A DNA stretch of 64,000 bases from Bin87 sp963666865 (GCA_963666865.1 OY763072.1:1984001-2048000); one strand, 5' to 3'. Positions 1 through 8,840 are shown, counted from the stretch's first letter. The notes: generated by a model from the letters alone, not told the origin. Made by a program: numbers and translations.

Positions 1-73
1 GGATGGCATGGCGATACCATAGTATCATCGGCTAAAATTGCGACACAAATTCACAGGAACCACTTGCAGAGTC

Positions 74-1219
74 ATGACTACTACAGCACCCATCAAGGCC
101 GGCCTTTCGGCGTCCCTGACCGGCCAGTTTGAAACCCAGGGGGCGCAGGCCCTGGCCGGCCTGACGGCATGGGCCGATTACGTCAACGAGAACGGCGGCC
201 TGCCGGTGGACGGCGGCCAACGCCCGGTTGCGCTGGTCCACTACGACGACGGCAGCATGGCCGACAATTGCCGGCAGAACACCGAGCGCCTCATCCGGCA
301 GGATCGGGTTGACCTGCTCTTCGGCCCCTACTCCGCCGGCCTCACCACCGCCGCCGCCGATGTTGCCAATGAACACGAGCGGCTGCTGTGGAACCACGGC
401 GGCGCCGGCGACGCCCTCTATGCCCGAGGGCATCGCAACGTGGTGGGCATACTGACTCCGGCTGACCGGTATCTGGAGGGTGTGCTGCCGCTCATCAGGC
501 AGGTCAACCCCGATGCCAATAAGGCGGTGATCCTGCGCATCGACACCGGCGCATTCGCCCGTATCGCCGCCCGGACGGTGGAGACCGCCGCCGCAGAAAT
601 GGGTTTCACCATCGACCTGGACCTGCGCTATCGACCCAGCCAATTCCAGTTTCGGGAGATTGCCCGCCACGTCGGTGAATTGGGTCCGGACGTGGTGGTA
701 GCGGTGGGCCGGATCCGGCACGACATCGCCGCGGCTCGGGCGTTGGCCGGCCTGACCAACCGCAACCGGATCGGCATGGTCGTGGTCGTCGCAGCTCCCA
801 TTGTCGAGTTCGCCATCGCCCTGGGGCGTTCCGTTGACGGTTTTGTCGGCCCCAGCCAATGGGAACCGCAGGTATCCGTGTCAACCCCCGACGTCGGGCC
901 ACCTCCGGGAACGGTGCTGCAACTCTTGGAACGCGCCGGCGAAGCACGCTCCGTCCCGGTGGATTACCCCATGGCCCAGGCATTCGCGTCCGGCCTGGTG
1001 GTTCAGCGGAGCCTCGAGGAGGCCGGGTCACTGGACGACGAGGCGTTGAGGACGGCGGCGGGAGACTTGGATTTCACGACTTTCTACGGCCGCTTCCGCA
1101 TTGATCAGGGCGGCCGGCAGATCGGCCGCTCAGTGGCGCTGGTGCAACGCCAGGAAGGGCGCAAGGTGGTGGTATGGCCGCCGGAGCAAGCGGAAGCCCC
1201 GCTGCGCTGGCCGTTTTGA
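74..1219 (+). CDS. Substrate-binding-like protein (periplasmic-binding fold), no signal peptide
   Basis: The 381-residue product opens directly with the first strand of a branched-chain amino acid/amide binding-protein fold (IKAGLSASLTGQFETQG) and keeps family landmarks such as the N-E-NGG segment, a VDLLFGPYSAG motif and an LVQRQEG-like C-terminal strand. These proteins normally deliver amino acids, amides or urea to an ABC importer outside the membrane. Here there is no signal peptide or lipobox: ATG at 74 starts at the mature fold, and the in-frame TTG at 38 adds only a short polar stretch, with a stop at 20-22 further upstream. No permease or ATPase gene follows. It may be a cytoplasmic ligand sensor (AmiC-like) or part of an operon lying to the left. 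Fold confidence is high, role low. Confidence 0.75.
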   Translation: MTTTAPIKAGLSASLTGQFETQGAQALAGLTAWADYVNENGGLPVDGGQRPVALVHYDDGSMADNCRQNTERLIRQDRVDLLFGPYSAGLTTAAADVANEHERLLWNHGGAGDALYARGHRNVVGILTPADRYLEGVLPLIRQVNPDANKAVILRIDTGAFARIAARTVETAAAEMGFTIDLDLRYRPSQFQFREIARHVGELGPDVVVAVGRIRHDIAAARALAGLTNRNRIGMVVVVAAPIVEFAIALGRSVDGFVGPSQWEPQVSVSTPDVGPPPGTVLQLLERAGEARSVPVDYPMAQAFASGLVVQRSLEEAGSLDDEALRTAAGDLDFTTFYGRFRIDQGGRQIGRSVALVQRQEGRKVVVWPPEQAEAPLRWPF

Positions 1220-1272
1220 GATAACAACCGCGTGCTACCATGCGAGTAATATCTTCAGGAGTGAGACTTACA

Positions 1273-1575
1273 ATGACCACCCCATTCACAGCAAAAACCG
1301 ACGCGCCTGACGCCACCGGCGAGGAGTTCGAGGTGCTGCTAGTATCCGACGATCTTGAACCCGGCTACAGCGTTATAGTCCCGTCGTTGCCCGGCTGCTT
1401 TTCTCAGGGCAATAATTGGGACGAAGCCCTGACGATGGCTACGGAAGCCATTGAGGGGTTCTTGGAATTCTCATCACGACCGCAAAAACAAGCATACGAC
1501 AAGGATCAGATAATCCGCGACTGGACGGCAATCGGTTGCCAGGTGGAAGTGGCAATAGTGCGAGTTATCGTCTGA
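1273..1575 (+). CDS. HicB-like (UPF0150) protein
   Basis: This 100-residue protein carries the HicB/UPF0150 core: a strand pair followed by GYSVIVPSLPGCFSQGNNWDEAL and an amphipathic helix (ATEAIEGFLEF). HicB proteins are usually antitoxins of the RNase toxin HicA. No HicA-like dsRBD gene is visible on either side, so this is an orphan, and many orphans of this family have no proven toxin partner. ATG 1273 is chosen because AGGAG lies at 1257-1261; an upstream in-frame ATG at 1240 has no ribosome site. It lies 53 bp after the binding-protein gene. Confidence 0.7.
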   Translation: MTTPFTAKTDAPDATGEEFEVLLVSDDLEPGYSVIVPSLPGCFSQGNNWDEALTMATEAIEGFLEFSSRPQKQAYDKDQIIRDWTAIGCQVEVAIVRVIV

Positions 1576-1592
1576 TGCCGCCGCGCAGTTTT

Positions 1593-2000
1593 TCAGAAGG
1601 CCACTCTCTTGATTGCTTGCGAGCGCAGCTTGGCTCCCACTGTGTCCTCAATTAGCTTCTGCTCAATCCTGGCAATGGTGTCCTTCGAACCCGCAGAAAC
1701 ACCACAAGCTTGCGAAAGCAATAACAGGAATTGCTTCTTCCGAGGATGTCTTATGGACGCAATCAGACGTTCCGCAGATTCACGAGACTCGGCTTCATTG
1801 AGCTGTTGCGCAACTTCTGCGACTGCCTGCTCTAGGCATACATCCTCTTCACGCTTCTTTTTAGGTTCGGTTTTATCCTCAACGAGGCGAAGCTTCGCCT
1901 TGCCTTGGATCAAGAGATTGAATTCGCGGTCGTCCATTGAATTCATAGCATCCGCGAAAGCAACCATCAACTTGGTAATGGTTTGCTTCGTTTCATCCAA
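1593..2000 (-). CDS. Hypothetical protein, second gene of a ParA operon
   Basis: I do not recognise this 135-residue protein. It is charged and predicted to be mostly helical, with a KKKREED patch in the middle and an Ala/Glu-rich stretch (LEQAVAEVAQQLNEAESRES) that could form a short coiled coil. It begins with TTG at 2000, supported by GAGGAGGTG six bases upstream, and sits 12 bp after the ParA gene, so the two are almost certainly co-transcribed. Its place is that of a ParB or partner/adaptor gene, but no ParB motif (GxRR box, helix-turn-helix) is visible. Base composition is AT-richer than the genes after 3 kb. Confidence 0.65.
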   Translation of the reverse strand: MDETKQTITKLMVAFADAMNSMDDREFNLLIQGKAKLRLVEDKTEPKKKREEDVCLEQAVAEVAQQLNEAESRESAERLIASIRHPRKKQFLLLLSQACGVSAGSKDTIARIEQKLIEDTVGAKLRSQAIKRVAF

Positions 2001-2012
2001 TTTGGCACCTCC

Positions 2013-2912
2013 TCAAACTCTCCTGAGGAATTCTGTGGTCAATTGCTCCAATTCATCCCGATTGACGGAAGGATTGCCGAGCACAACCGGGACGCCATAT
2101 TGAGGAGCGTTGCCGAATGTGGTGTCATTTCTGCGGACAAAAGCATCGAACACCGGCAAACCAGTTTGCCTGATCCTGTTAATGAACCGTGATTGGGCAA
2201 GAATTGGACTGTTCGCATATATCCGAACCATAGTGGGAATCACGCCCATTATAGAAGGGGATATGGTTGCGAATGACGGGTCACTGCGTTCTTCGGCGAA
2301 GCTATTGAAATCTTTGACGAGCTCTCCGATGTGGCGTTGTAATTCTTCGATTCCCAACGTTGATAAGTAATCTGGAATCGCCGGCACCAAGATACGGTCG
2401 CTGGCCACGAGCGCCGTTTTGGTGACGATGTTGAAGTTCGGAGGGCAGTCTATGAGTACATAATCGTACTTGTCCGCAATGGCAGCAGTTTCCAGACCGT
2501 CCCGGAGCCTTGAGTGTAGGCGCAGAAAATTGGTCCGGGTTTGGCGCATGGTCCCACCGCTCAGCCGTGCTGCCAGCTCCAAATCTATATTGATCAGAGC
2601 CAAGTGAGAACAGATCAAGTCAACACGGCCGGCGAGGTTGTTGGAAACTCGCGGTGTGACGATGAGAGAAGCCAGCTCAAGGTTCTGGTCTTGGTCAACG
2701 TAAGCGTTGTACCAGTTGCGGATTGTCGTGCTTTCAGCGTAACGTTCCTCCCAAACATCTACGCTCATGAGCGAGAAAGTGAGGCTTGCCTGAGGGTCAA
2801 GATCAATCAACAAAACGTTGTGCCCTCGGTAGCCAATCTCGGCGGCTATATTGGCAACGACAGTCGTCTTGCCTACGCCACCCTTGTAGTTGATCACAGA
2901 GACAGTCTTCAT
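2013..2912 (-). CDS. ParA/MinD-family ATPase
   Basis: The 299-residue product starts MKTVSVINYKGGVGKTT, with the deviant Walker A of ParA-type ATPases at residues 10-17 and a DLDPQAS switch after it; YDYVLIDCPPNFN is the Walker B region. ParA proteins form ATP-dependent dimers that position plasmids, chromosomes or protein cargo. ATG 2912 directly precedes the P-loop strand and has AAGAGA upstream; a longer frame to 2978 adds no conserved sequence. No ParB or parS is seen. The downstream gene at 1593-2000 is the likely partner. Lower GC than its neighbours and the nearby accessory genes suggest it was acquired. Confidence 0.88.
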   Translation of the reverse strand: MKTVSVINYKGGVGKTTVVANIAAEIGYRGHNVLLIDLDPQASLTFSLMSVDVWEERYAESTTIRNWYNAYVDQDQNLELASLIVTPRVSNNLAGRVDLICSHLALINIDLELAARLSGGTMRQTRTNFLRLHSRLRDGLETAAIADKYDYVLIDCPPNFNIVTKTALVASDRILVPAIPDYLSTLGIEELQRHIGELVKDFNSFAEERSDPSFATISPSIMGVIPTMVRIYANSPILAQSRFINRIRQTGLPVFDAFVRRNDTTFGNAPQYGVPVVLGNPSVNRDELEQLTTEFLRRV

Positions 2913-3001
2913 GAAAAATCTCTTTGAGACGGGATTGGACTTTTGCGCCGGCGTAAGTTGATGCAAGTGCCGGCGCATTTCAAATGTTCACGGAACGGTG
3001 T

Positions 3002-3775
3002 TTACGATTCCAGTTTCACCGGGTTGCGCAGCACGCCGATGCCGCTGATGTCGATTTCGCAGATGGCGCCGTCGCCCATGTCCTGCGTCGTGCCGGGGGT
3101 GCCGGTGAAGATGCAGTCGCCGGCTTCCAGAGTCACGTAGCGGGTAATGAACTCGATCATCGTGGGCACGTCGAAGAGGAGGTGGTCGGTAGTCTCGTTC
3201 TGCTCCTCGTTGCCGTTGACCCGGGTGCGGAGGTGCTGGGCGGCGGGGTCGGCGTCGGTCTCGATCCAGGGGCCCATGGGGGAGAAGGTGTCGGCGGACT
3301 TGGCGCGCCACCAGTCGGAGTTGTTCTCGCGGCGGTCCTTCTGCTGCCAGTCGCGAGCCGAGACGTCGTTGCCGCAGGTGTAGCCCAGCACGTGGTTCAG
3401 GGCGTCCGCCTTGGACACGTTGCGGCACTGGTCCTTGATGACCACGACCATCTCGCCCTCGGCGTCGAAGCGCTGGATCTCCTTGGGCCGGACGATGGCA
3501 TCGTCGGGGCCGATGACGCTGGTGGGCGTCTTGTGAAAGATCATCGGGTACTCGGGGGCCGGCCGGTCACCGACGTGGCTGGTGTAGTTGAGGCCCATGG
3601 CGAGGATTTTCCCCGGCATGACGGGAGCCAGCAGCTTCACGTCCGACAGCTTGTGGACGTGGTCGGTGAGCTTGACTTCGTCGTCGAATATGCTGCCGTC
3701 GATGGCGGTGACGTTGTCGCCGTCAACGACGCCGTAGTGCTCGGAGCCGTGGGCGATGTAGCGGGCGATTCTCAT
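3002..3775 (-). CDS. Fumarylacetoacetate hydrolase family protein
   Basis: This 257-residue protein has the FAH C-terminal fold used by hydrolases, decarboxylases and isomerases of 2-oxo-3-ene or beta-diketo acids. It shows GLNY (61-64), IFHKTPTS (79-86), a metal site DAEGE (104-108) and GNDVSARDWQ (136-143), then FTGTPGTT near the end. Glu106, Glu108 and Asp137 are the expected Mg2+ ligands. Family members include ureidoglycolate lyase and 2-hydroxyhepta-2,4-diene-1,7-dioate isomerase; the sequence does not choose between them. A GGAGG nine bases upstream supports the start. The MDR dehydrogenase gene upstream on the same strand ends near it, so both may serve one catabolic route. Confidence 0.88.
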   Translation of the reverse strand: MRIARYIAHGSEHYGVVDGDNVTAIDGSIFDDEVKLTDHVHKLSDVKLLAPVMPGKILAMGLNYTSHVGDRPAPEYPMIFHKTPTSVIGPDDAIVRPKEIQRFDAEGEMVVVIKDQCRNVSKADALNHVLGYTCGNDVSARDWQQKDRRENNSDWWRAKSADTFSPMGPWIETDADPAAQHLRTRVNGNEEQNETTDHLLFDVPTMIEFITRYVTLEAGDCIFTGTPGTTQDMGDGAICEIDISGIGVLRNPVKLES

Positions 3776-3847
3776 AGCGGGATTGCCTCCATTGGGGTGT
3801 TTTTGACCTTGTTGGTGCCGGATATTGTACCACCAGCCGCCGGACGT

Positions 3848-4882
3848 TCAGTGCTCAATAACCAGCTTGCCGTAAAAGTCCCGGTCGTGCATCACCTGGT
3901 GCGCCTCGGCCACGCCGTCCAGCGGGAAGGTGCGGCCCACGATGCCGCGCAGCGCGCCCTGTTGCACCATTTTCATGGCGTCGGCCATGGTGCGCCGGCT
4001 GCGTCCGCCGCTGCCCATGAGGTGCAGAGGCCGGCCGTGCAGGATGGACAGGTCCATGGGCGTCTGGCTCCCCGACGTCACGCCGGTAATAACCAGCCGC
4101 CCCTCCTGCTTCAGGCACAGCATATTCTCGTGCCACACGTCCGCGCCTACGCAGTCGTACACCACGTCCACCCCCTGTCCGTCGGTCAGCTCCTTCACCC
4201 GCTCGCTGACGCTGTCCACCTCGCGGTAGTTGATGACCTCGTCGGCGCCCCACTTCCTGGCCTCTTCCAGTTTCCAGTCGCTGCCGGCGGTGGTGATGAC
4301 ACGGCAACCCATCATCTTGGCAATCTGGATGCCCATGCTGCCCACGCCGGAGCCGGCGGCCTGCACCAATACGTCGTCCCAGGGCTGCAGCTTGGCCTGG
4401 GTGATCAGGCAGTGCCACGATGTGTGCAGTGCGATGGGCAGGGCCGCCGCCTCAGCGAAGGACATTTCGTCGGGAATGGTGTAGGCGTTGATGGCCGGCG
4501 CGACCACGTATTCGGCATGACCGCCGTCGAGGTCAACGCCGATGCGCTGCTGGCGGTTGCACCATTGGTCATGCCCGGAGGCGCAGTGCTCGCACCGGTT
4601 GATGCCGCCGCATTTGACCCGGTTGTCCACCAGCACCCGGTCACCCAATTTCAGATCCGTGCCGGCGTCGGGGCTGATCTGCGCCACCTCCCCGGCCAGG
4701 TCGCACCCCAGGATATGCGGAAAACGCCGGCAGTTGCCGGCCCGCAGGTTAAGGTCCAGGTGGTTCAGCGCGCTGCCCCCCACTCGTATCAGTATCTCCC
4801 CCGGCGCAATTTCCGGCTCCGGCCGGTCGCCGTAGGTCAGCACGTCGGTGCCGCCCGTCTCGTTGATATAGATGGCTTTCAT
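3848..4882 (-). CDS. Zinc-binding MDR-family alcohol dehydrogenase / quinone oxidoreductase
   Basis: A 344-residue medium-chain dehydrogenase/reductase. The GroES-like half begins MKAIYINETGG and holds four Cys (91, 97, 100, 108) in the spacing of the structural zinc lobe; the Rossmann half has AAGSGVGSMGIQIAK. It should oxidise an alcohol or reduce an enone/quinone with NAD(P)H. Residues at the catalytic zinc site are partly kept (GCDLAGE, with Asp rather than His-Glu), so quinone-reductase-like chemistry is possible. ATG 4882 is preceded by GGAGGG; an extension to 4990 would read through a repeat element and is rejected. Confidence 0.85.
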   Translation of the reverse strand: MKAIYINETGGTDVLTYGDRPEPEIAPGEILIRVGGSALNHLDLNLRAGNCRRFPHILGCDLAGEVAQISPDAGTDLKLGDRVLVDNRVKCGGINRCEHCASGHDQWCNRQQRIGVDLDGGHAEYVVAPAINAYTIPDEMSFAEAAALPIALHTSWHCLITQAKLQPWDDVLVQAAGSGVGSMGIQIAKMMGCRVITTAGSDWKLEEARKWGADEVINYREVDSVSERVKELTDGQGVDVVYDCVGADVWHENMLCLKQEGRLVITGVTSGSQTPMDLSILHGRPLHLMGSGGRSRRTMADAMKMVQQGALRGIVGRTFPLDGVAEAHQVMHDRDFYGKLVIEH

Positions 4883-4967
4883 CAGGGTTCCCTCCGCATG
4901 GCACATGGCAATAGCAACGACGGCAGTGTAAAGGCGCGGCGGCGGGCCGGCAAATCGGTGATACAGC

Positions 4968-5111
4968 TTAGGGTTGTGCAAAACTGTCATTGCGAACGAA
5001 GCGTGGCAATCTCGTTGGGGCTATGAGCGCCGCCACCGGCACGAGATTGCCACATCGCTTTGCTCCTCGCAATGACAATGACACCATTGGCGGAATTTTG
5101 GACACTCCTAA
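4968..5111. mobile_element. MITE-like element, family 3 (TTAGGGTTGTGCAAAAC ends)
   Basis: A 144-bp intergenic element with imperfect terminal inverted repeats: TTAGGGTTGTGCAAAAC at 4968-4984 and its near complement at 5095-5111. Inside is a long imperfect palindrome whose arms begin TGTCATTGCGA and end TCGCAATGACA. Both ends abut TA, as in Tc1/mariner (IS630)-type MITEs. A truncated copy with the same internal sequence lies at 8942-9026 and a diverged copy with the same ends at 41810-41930. Confidence 0.7.
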
Positions 5112-5247
5112 TCGGAGGCAGGATTTGCCGGATTAGCGGATTTTCAGGATTAGAGGATATGCGCGAAGGGTATGACTTGCGGGCGGCGATTTGCCGGGTG
5201 GGGTCTGCTACAATTTCGCCGGCCAGCATTTCCGCCGGAGACCTGCC

Positions 5248-6912
5248 ATGACCGCCGACCAGTCGAGCGCCAATCCCAACCGCCTGTATTTTGGCGACAA
5301 CCTGGACATTCTGCGGGAACACGTGGCCGACGAGTCGGTTGACCTGATCTACCTGGACCCGCCGTTCAACTCCAACGTCAACTACAACGCCTTTTTCCAG
5401 GAACAGAGCGGCGAACTTTCCGACGCGCAGATCACCGCGTTTGAGGACACCTGGCATTGGGGGCTGGAATCGGAGGCCGCCTACCGGGCCGTGGTCACGG
5501 ACGGGCCGGGAAAGCTGTCCGACCTGTTACAGGCGATGCACGCTTTTCTGGGACAGAGCGACATGATGGCGTACTTGGCAATGATGGCGCCGCGCATCGC
5601 GGAACTGCATCGCGTGCTCAAGCCTACCGGCAGCATCTACCTGCACTGCGACCCCACCGCCAGCCACTACCTGAAGCTGCTGATGGATGCAGTGTTTGGA
5701 CCAAAGAACTTTCGGAACGAAATTACTTGGCAGCGGACGGAGAGCCACAACACAGCCGGCAAGTACGGAAACGTGGCCGACATTCTGCTTTACTATGCCA
5801 AGTCCGATAACCCTGTATGGAACCGAGGTTTTCACAAGTACGGGGAGAATAAATATAGCGAACAGCAATTGAAACGGTTTCGCCATGTCGATGAATCGGG
5901 ACGACGTTATCGCTTGGACGATTTGACCGCGCCAAGGCCGAACAGCGACTCAGGCAAATTTGAGTGGCGAGGCACCATGCCTGGCTCGACGCGCGGATGG
6001 GGATACAGGCTCGAACAATTGGAACAGTGGTGGTCAGAAGGGCGAATACACACGAAACGCGACGGCACGCCTCGAATGGACGGGCTGAAAGTCTATCTTG
6101 ACGATGCGGAGGGCAAACCGCTCCAGAATATATGGACGGACATACCCAGAATTCCCAACACGTCAGCCGAACGCCTCAACTTTCCCACGCAAAAACCTGA
6201 AGCCTTGCTGGAGCGCATTATCAATGCCAGCAGCAACGAGGGGGACGTGGTGCTGGACCCGTTCTGCGGCTGCGGCACGGCAACGGTGGCCGCGGAACGG
6301 CTCAACCGCCGCTGGATTGGCATTGACATCACCCACCTGGCGATGTCCCTGATGCGCCATCGTCTGCATGACACCTTTGGCAACGACCTGCGTCCCTACG
6401 AAGTCGTTGGCGTTCCGCAGGACCCGGCCAGCGCGGCGGCCCTGGCGCAACATGACCGCTATCAGTTTGAGTGGTGGGGCGTCAGCCTGGTGGACGCGCG
6501 GCCGGCCAAAGACAGGAAGAAAGGCGCGGACGCTGGCATCGACGGCGTTATCAACTTTTTTGACGACAACAGCGGCCGGGCCAAGCGGGTGGTAGTGCAG
6601 GTCAAGAGCGGCAACGTCAACCGAGGGATGATTGCCACGCTGAAAGGCGACATGGAGCGGGAAAAGGCGGAAATCGGGCTGTTCGTCACGCTGAACGAAC
6701 CGACGCGCCCGATGTTGCAGGAGGCGGCGTCGGCCGGCTTCTACACGCCGGAGCATTACCCCGACCACCAGTATCCGCGCCTGCAAATCCTCACGGTAGC
6801 GGAGTTGCTGAACGGGGCGGAGGCGCAGTATCCACGGGTGGCACCGGCGGCGACGTTCCGGCGGGCACCGCGGAGACGGCGGGGGCAGGGGGCGCAGACG
6901 AGCTTGATATAA
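5248..6912 (+). CDS. Beta-class DNA methyltransferase fused to an Mrr-like nuclease domain
   Basis: The 554-residue protein has a site-specific N6-adenine or N4-cytosine methyltransferase in the beta order: catalytic DPPF at 37-40 first, SAM-binding DPFCGCGT at 337-344 later. After about residue 400 it continues into a PD-(D/E)XK nuclease-like module with GxDAGIDG (Asp428, Asp432) and VVVQVKSG (Gln451, Lys453), the Mrr-type QxK signature. Methylation and cleavage in one chain would be a type IIG-like arrangement, though the family is usually annotated only as a methylase. ATG 5248 follows a GGAGA. The next gene, 56 bp downstream, has another QxK motif, and a methylase-tail remnant follows it. 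Confidence 0.88.
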   Translation: MTADQSSANPNRLYFGDNLDILREHVADESVDLIYLDPPFNSNVNYNAFFQEQSGELSDAQITAFEDTWHWGLESEAAYRAVVTDGPGKLSDLLQAMHAFLGQSDMMAYLAMMAPRIAELHRVLKPTGSIYLHCDPTASHYLKLLMDAVFGPKNFRNEITWQRTESHNTAGKYGNVADILLYYAKSDNPVWNRGFHKYGENKYSEQQLKRFRHVDESGRRYRLDDLTAPRPNSDSGKFEWRGTMPGSTRGWGYRLEQLEQWWSEGRIHTKRDGTPRMDGLKVYLDDAEGKPLQNIWTDIPRIPNTSAERLNFPTQKPEALLERIINASSNEGDVVLDPFCGCGTATVAAERLNRRWIGIDITHLAMSLMRHRLHDTFGNDLRPYEVVGVPQDPASAAALAQHDRYQFEWWGVSLVDARPAKDRKKGADAGIDGVINFFDDNSGRAKRVVVQVKSGNVNRGMIATLKGDMEREKAEIGLFVTLNEPTRPMLQEAASAGFYTPEHYPDHQYPRLQILTVAELLNGAEAQYPRVAPAATFRRAPRRRRGQGAQTSLI

Positions 6913-6968
6913 TTAGTTTGTTGATTGGGGGTTGGTAGTCGGGAGAGCGCCGGCTTGGAGAAGATAAA

Positions 6969-8669
6969 ATGGTAGATTCAAGTCCATACGACGTCCTATC
7001 GGGTATCATACTTAGAGAGGAGAAGCGCATACTCGCCAGCTTTCCCAGAGGGGCAGAGAAGCGGTGGGGACTTTTGGAATTGGTTCGAGCTATTGACCAT
7101 TATTTTGTCTATGCCCTCAGGCTTGACGGGGAAGCCAGAGAGGAAGAGATCCAGAGCGAAAGATGGGATCTCTTCAGGTATGGCCAGAGTAAAGCGGTCT
7201 CGCTTTTTATGGACGAGTCTAGCATCTCACCCGGGCCGTCCATGGCAAGATCGGAACAGGAGCATCAGCAATGGGCGGATTCGGTCATTGCGAACTGTGG
7301 TCGACTGGGTATCTGTGAAATGATGTTGAACCTTCACAGATATGGCTTGGTGGAACTTTCCATGCCGTCTCCCAAAGCTATTCATGCTACGGTGGGTCTC
7401 CAAGAAGTAGGTGTTGAAGCTCTCGAAGCCAACGAATTTAGCATTTTTGGCGAAATCGCCCGAGAGATGGACCAGCAAGTGCGGAACCAGAACACAGCGA
7501 TAGGACCGAGCGTGTTGGAATTGATGTCGCCTCTGGTATCACCTTGGGAGAATCATTATATCCAATATGATACAAATCCCTTCATTGACCAATTTTTCCA
7601 GGATCAAGGTCTCCTGTGGGCGCGAGGACATTATGAACCGGGGCAGGATGCTTTCCCGTCAGACGCGACTTTCGGGGATTTGCCATTCGGATTGTATCGA
7701 GAAGCTGTAGTCGCGGTGATCGGTTTCGCGCTTAAGCACATCGCGTTCACTTCCATCCTCCAAACCAGACACCCCCATCTTGATATACGTAACCTGCTCA
7801 CAGTAACGGCGGCCGAGCCTCGACTTCTTGGTTACTTGTCAGCTGCCTTGGACATTACGGAAATCGAAGCTCGGCAGGTACTGAATACACTGAAGTTGAC
7901 GCCGGAGAATATACAGGCCCATGCTTCAGAACCTGCCGTCGATATCGCTCCATTCTTGAGTATCAACTCCAGTACCGTTGCCGTCTCAATCGCGGGAGCG
8001 TTGAGTAGTCCGTTTGACTTCATGCTTGCGGAGCTTTACAGGCGATACCGCAGGGATTGGGACCGGGCCGTCGACAGACGAGAAGAATACTTTCGGGAGG
8101 AACTAAACGAACTATTCTCCGCCCAGAGGTTTGCCAAGGCCAAGGAGCCGTTGAAACTGCGAAACAAAGGGAGGGTTGTAACAGACATAGATGCTGCCAT
8201 CTTTGACGAAACGACCGGCACTCTTGGCTTATTCCAATTGAAATGGCAGGATCCCTTTGGGACGTCGATGAGAAAGCGAAACACAAAGATGACGAATTTC
8301 CTTGAAGGAACGGACCAATGGGTTTCCACAGTTAACACAATTCTGCATGAGGCCCCCGAAATCCTTAATCATCAGATTGGTGATAGAACAGTCCGTGTTC
8401 AAGACACGAAAATAATCCATTTGTTCGTAATAGGTCGGCATTTTTCCCGTTTTTCCGGCGAATCCTCCCGGGATAATGGTGCAGCCAGGGGTACGTGGCC
8501 GCAGGTGCTGCGTTTGGTTAGGGATTCTACTGAGGGATCCGATCCTCTCACGAGGCTACACAAAGCGCTCCAAGATCAGTCGCCATCACTGAGAACACCT
8601 GTAACCTCTGGAGGTTATGAGACGCATATCGGTGAATATCGAATCGTATATGATCCGGTGTCAACGTAG
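6969..8669 (+). CDS. Hypothetical protein with a PD-(D/E)XK-like motif
   Basis: I do not recognise this 566-residue protein as a named family. Residues 1-380 are mixed helical with no known motif. Between 400 and 430 the segment VVTDIDAAIF...LGLFQLKW gives Asp406/Asp408 followed by Gln423-x-Lys425 on a predicted strand, the spacing of a QxK nuclease core as in Mrr-like and Holliday-junction-resolvase-like enzymes. It follows a methyltransferase-nuclease gene by 56 bp on the same strand and is noticeably AT-richer than the core genes. Likely a restriction or defence effector, but the function is inferred only from this motif and position. Confidence 0.75.
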   Translation: MVDSSPYDVLSGIILREEKRILASFPRGAEKRWGLLELVRAIDHYFVYALRLDGEAREEEIQSERWDLFRYGQSKAVSLFMDESSISPGPSMARSEQEHQQWADSVIANCGRLGICEMMLNLHRYGLVELSMPSPKAIHATVGLQEVGVEALEANEFSIFGEIAREMDQQVRNQNTAIGPSVLELMSPLVSPWENHYIQYDTNPFIDQFFQDQGLLWARGHYEPGQDAFPSDATFGDLPFGLYREAVVAVIGFALKHIAFTSILQTRHPHLDIRNLLTVTAAEPRLLGYLSAALDITEIEARQVLNTLKLTPENIQAHASEPAVDIAPFLSINSSTVAVSIAGALSSPFDFMLAELYRRYRRDWDRAVDRREEYFREELNELFSAQRFAKAKEPLKLRNKGRVVTDIDAAIFDETTGTLGLFQLKWQDPFGTSMRKRNTKMTNFLEGTDQWVSTVNTILHEAPEILNHQIGDRTVRVQDTKIIHLFVIGRHFSRFSGESSRDNGAARGTWPQVLRLVRDSTEGSDPLTRLHKALQDQSPSLRTPVTSGGYETHIGEYRIVYDPVST

Positions 8670-8681
8670 CAGGCTCCGTGA

Positions 8682-8783
8682 CTGGACAACGCGAACCCCG
8701 TGCTAGACGCGGTGGTGGCCGACGCCTACGGGCGGCCAGCGGATGGGCAGATACTGAAGCGGCTGGCTCTCATACGGCGTTAG
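8682..8783 (+). pseudogene. Remnant of a DNA methylase C-terminus
   Basis: An in-frame stretch of 33 codons ending in TAG reads LDNANPVLDAVVADAYG..., then ILKRLALIRR. This resembles the conserved tail of large class-I DNA methylases, which end in an LDxAVAxAYGWP...EEIL.RLLALN motif. A TGA immediately precedes it, so only the tail survives. It lies 12 bp after the nuclease-like gene, suggesting that a longer restriction-modification locus was trimmed here. Confidence 0.5.
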
Positions 8784-8812
8784 GTGTTTAGGGTAGCGTC
8801 CTACCCTGCCCC

Positions 8813-8840
8813 CTGGATTCCCGCTTTCGCGGGAATGACG
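8813..8840. repeat. GGATTCC..GGAATGACG hairpin repeat (family 2)
   Basis: Short palindrome with arms TTCCCGC and GCGGGAA around TTTC, flanked by CTGGA and TGACG. The same hairpin occurs many times in the window. The 398-base stretch 8670-9067 holds this copy, the methylase-tail remnant and a truncated family-3 element; I see no other gene in it. Confidence 0.8.

Noticed and set aside
1240..1600. HicAB toxin-antitoxin pair
   Set aside because: Only the HicB-like protein is present; no HicA-sized dsRBD-like frame with a ribosome site is adjacent.
2984..5026. 680-codon plus-strand open frame over the FAH and MDR genes
   Set aside because: Runs antisense across two complete, recognisable enzymes and through a repeat; His/Val/Gly-rich shadow translation.
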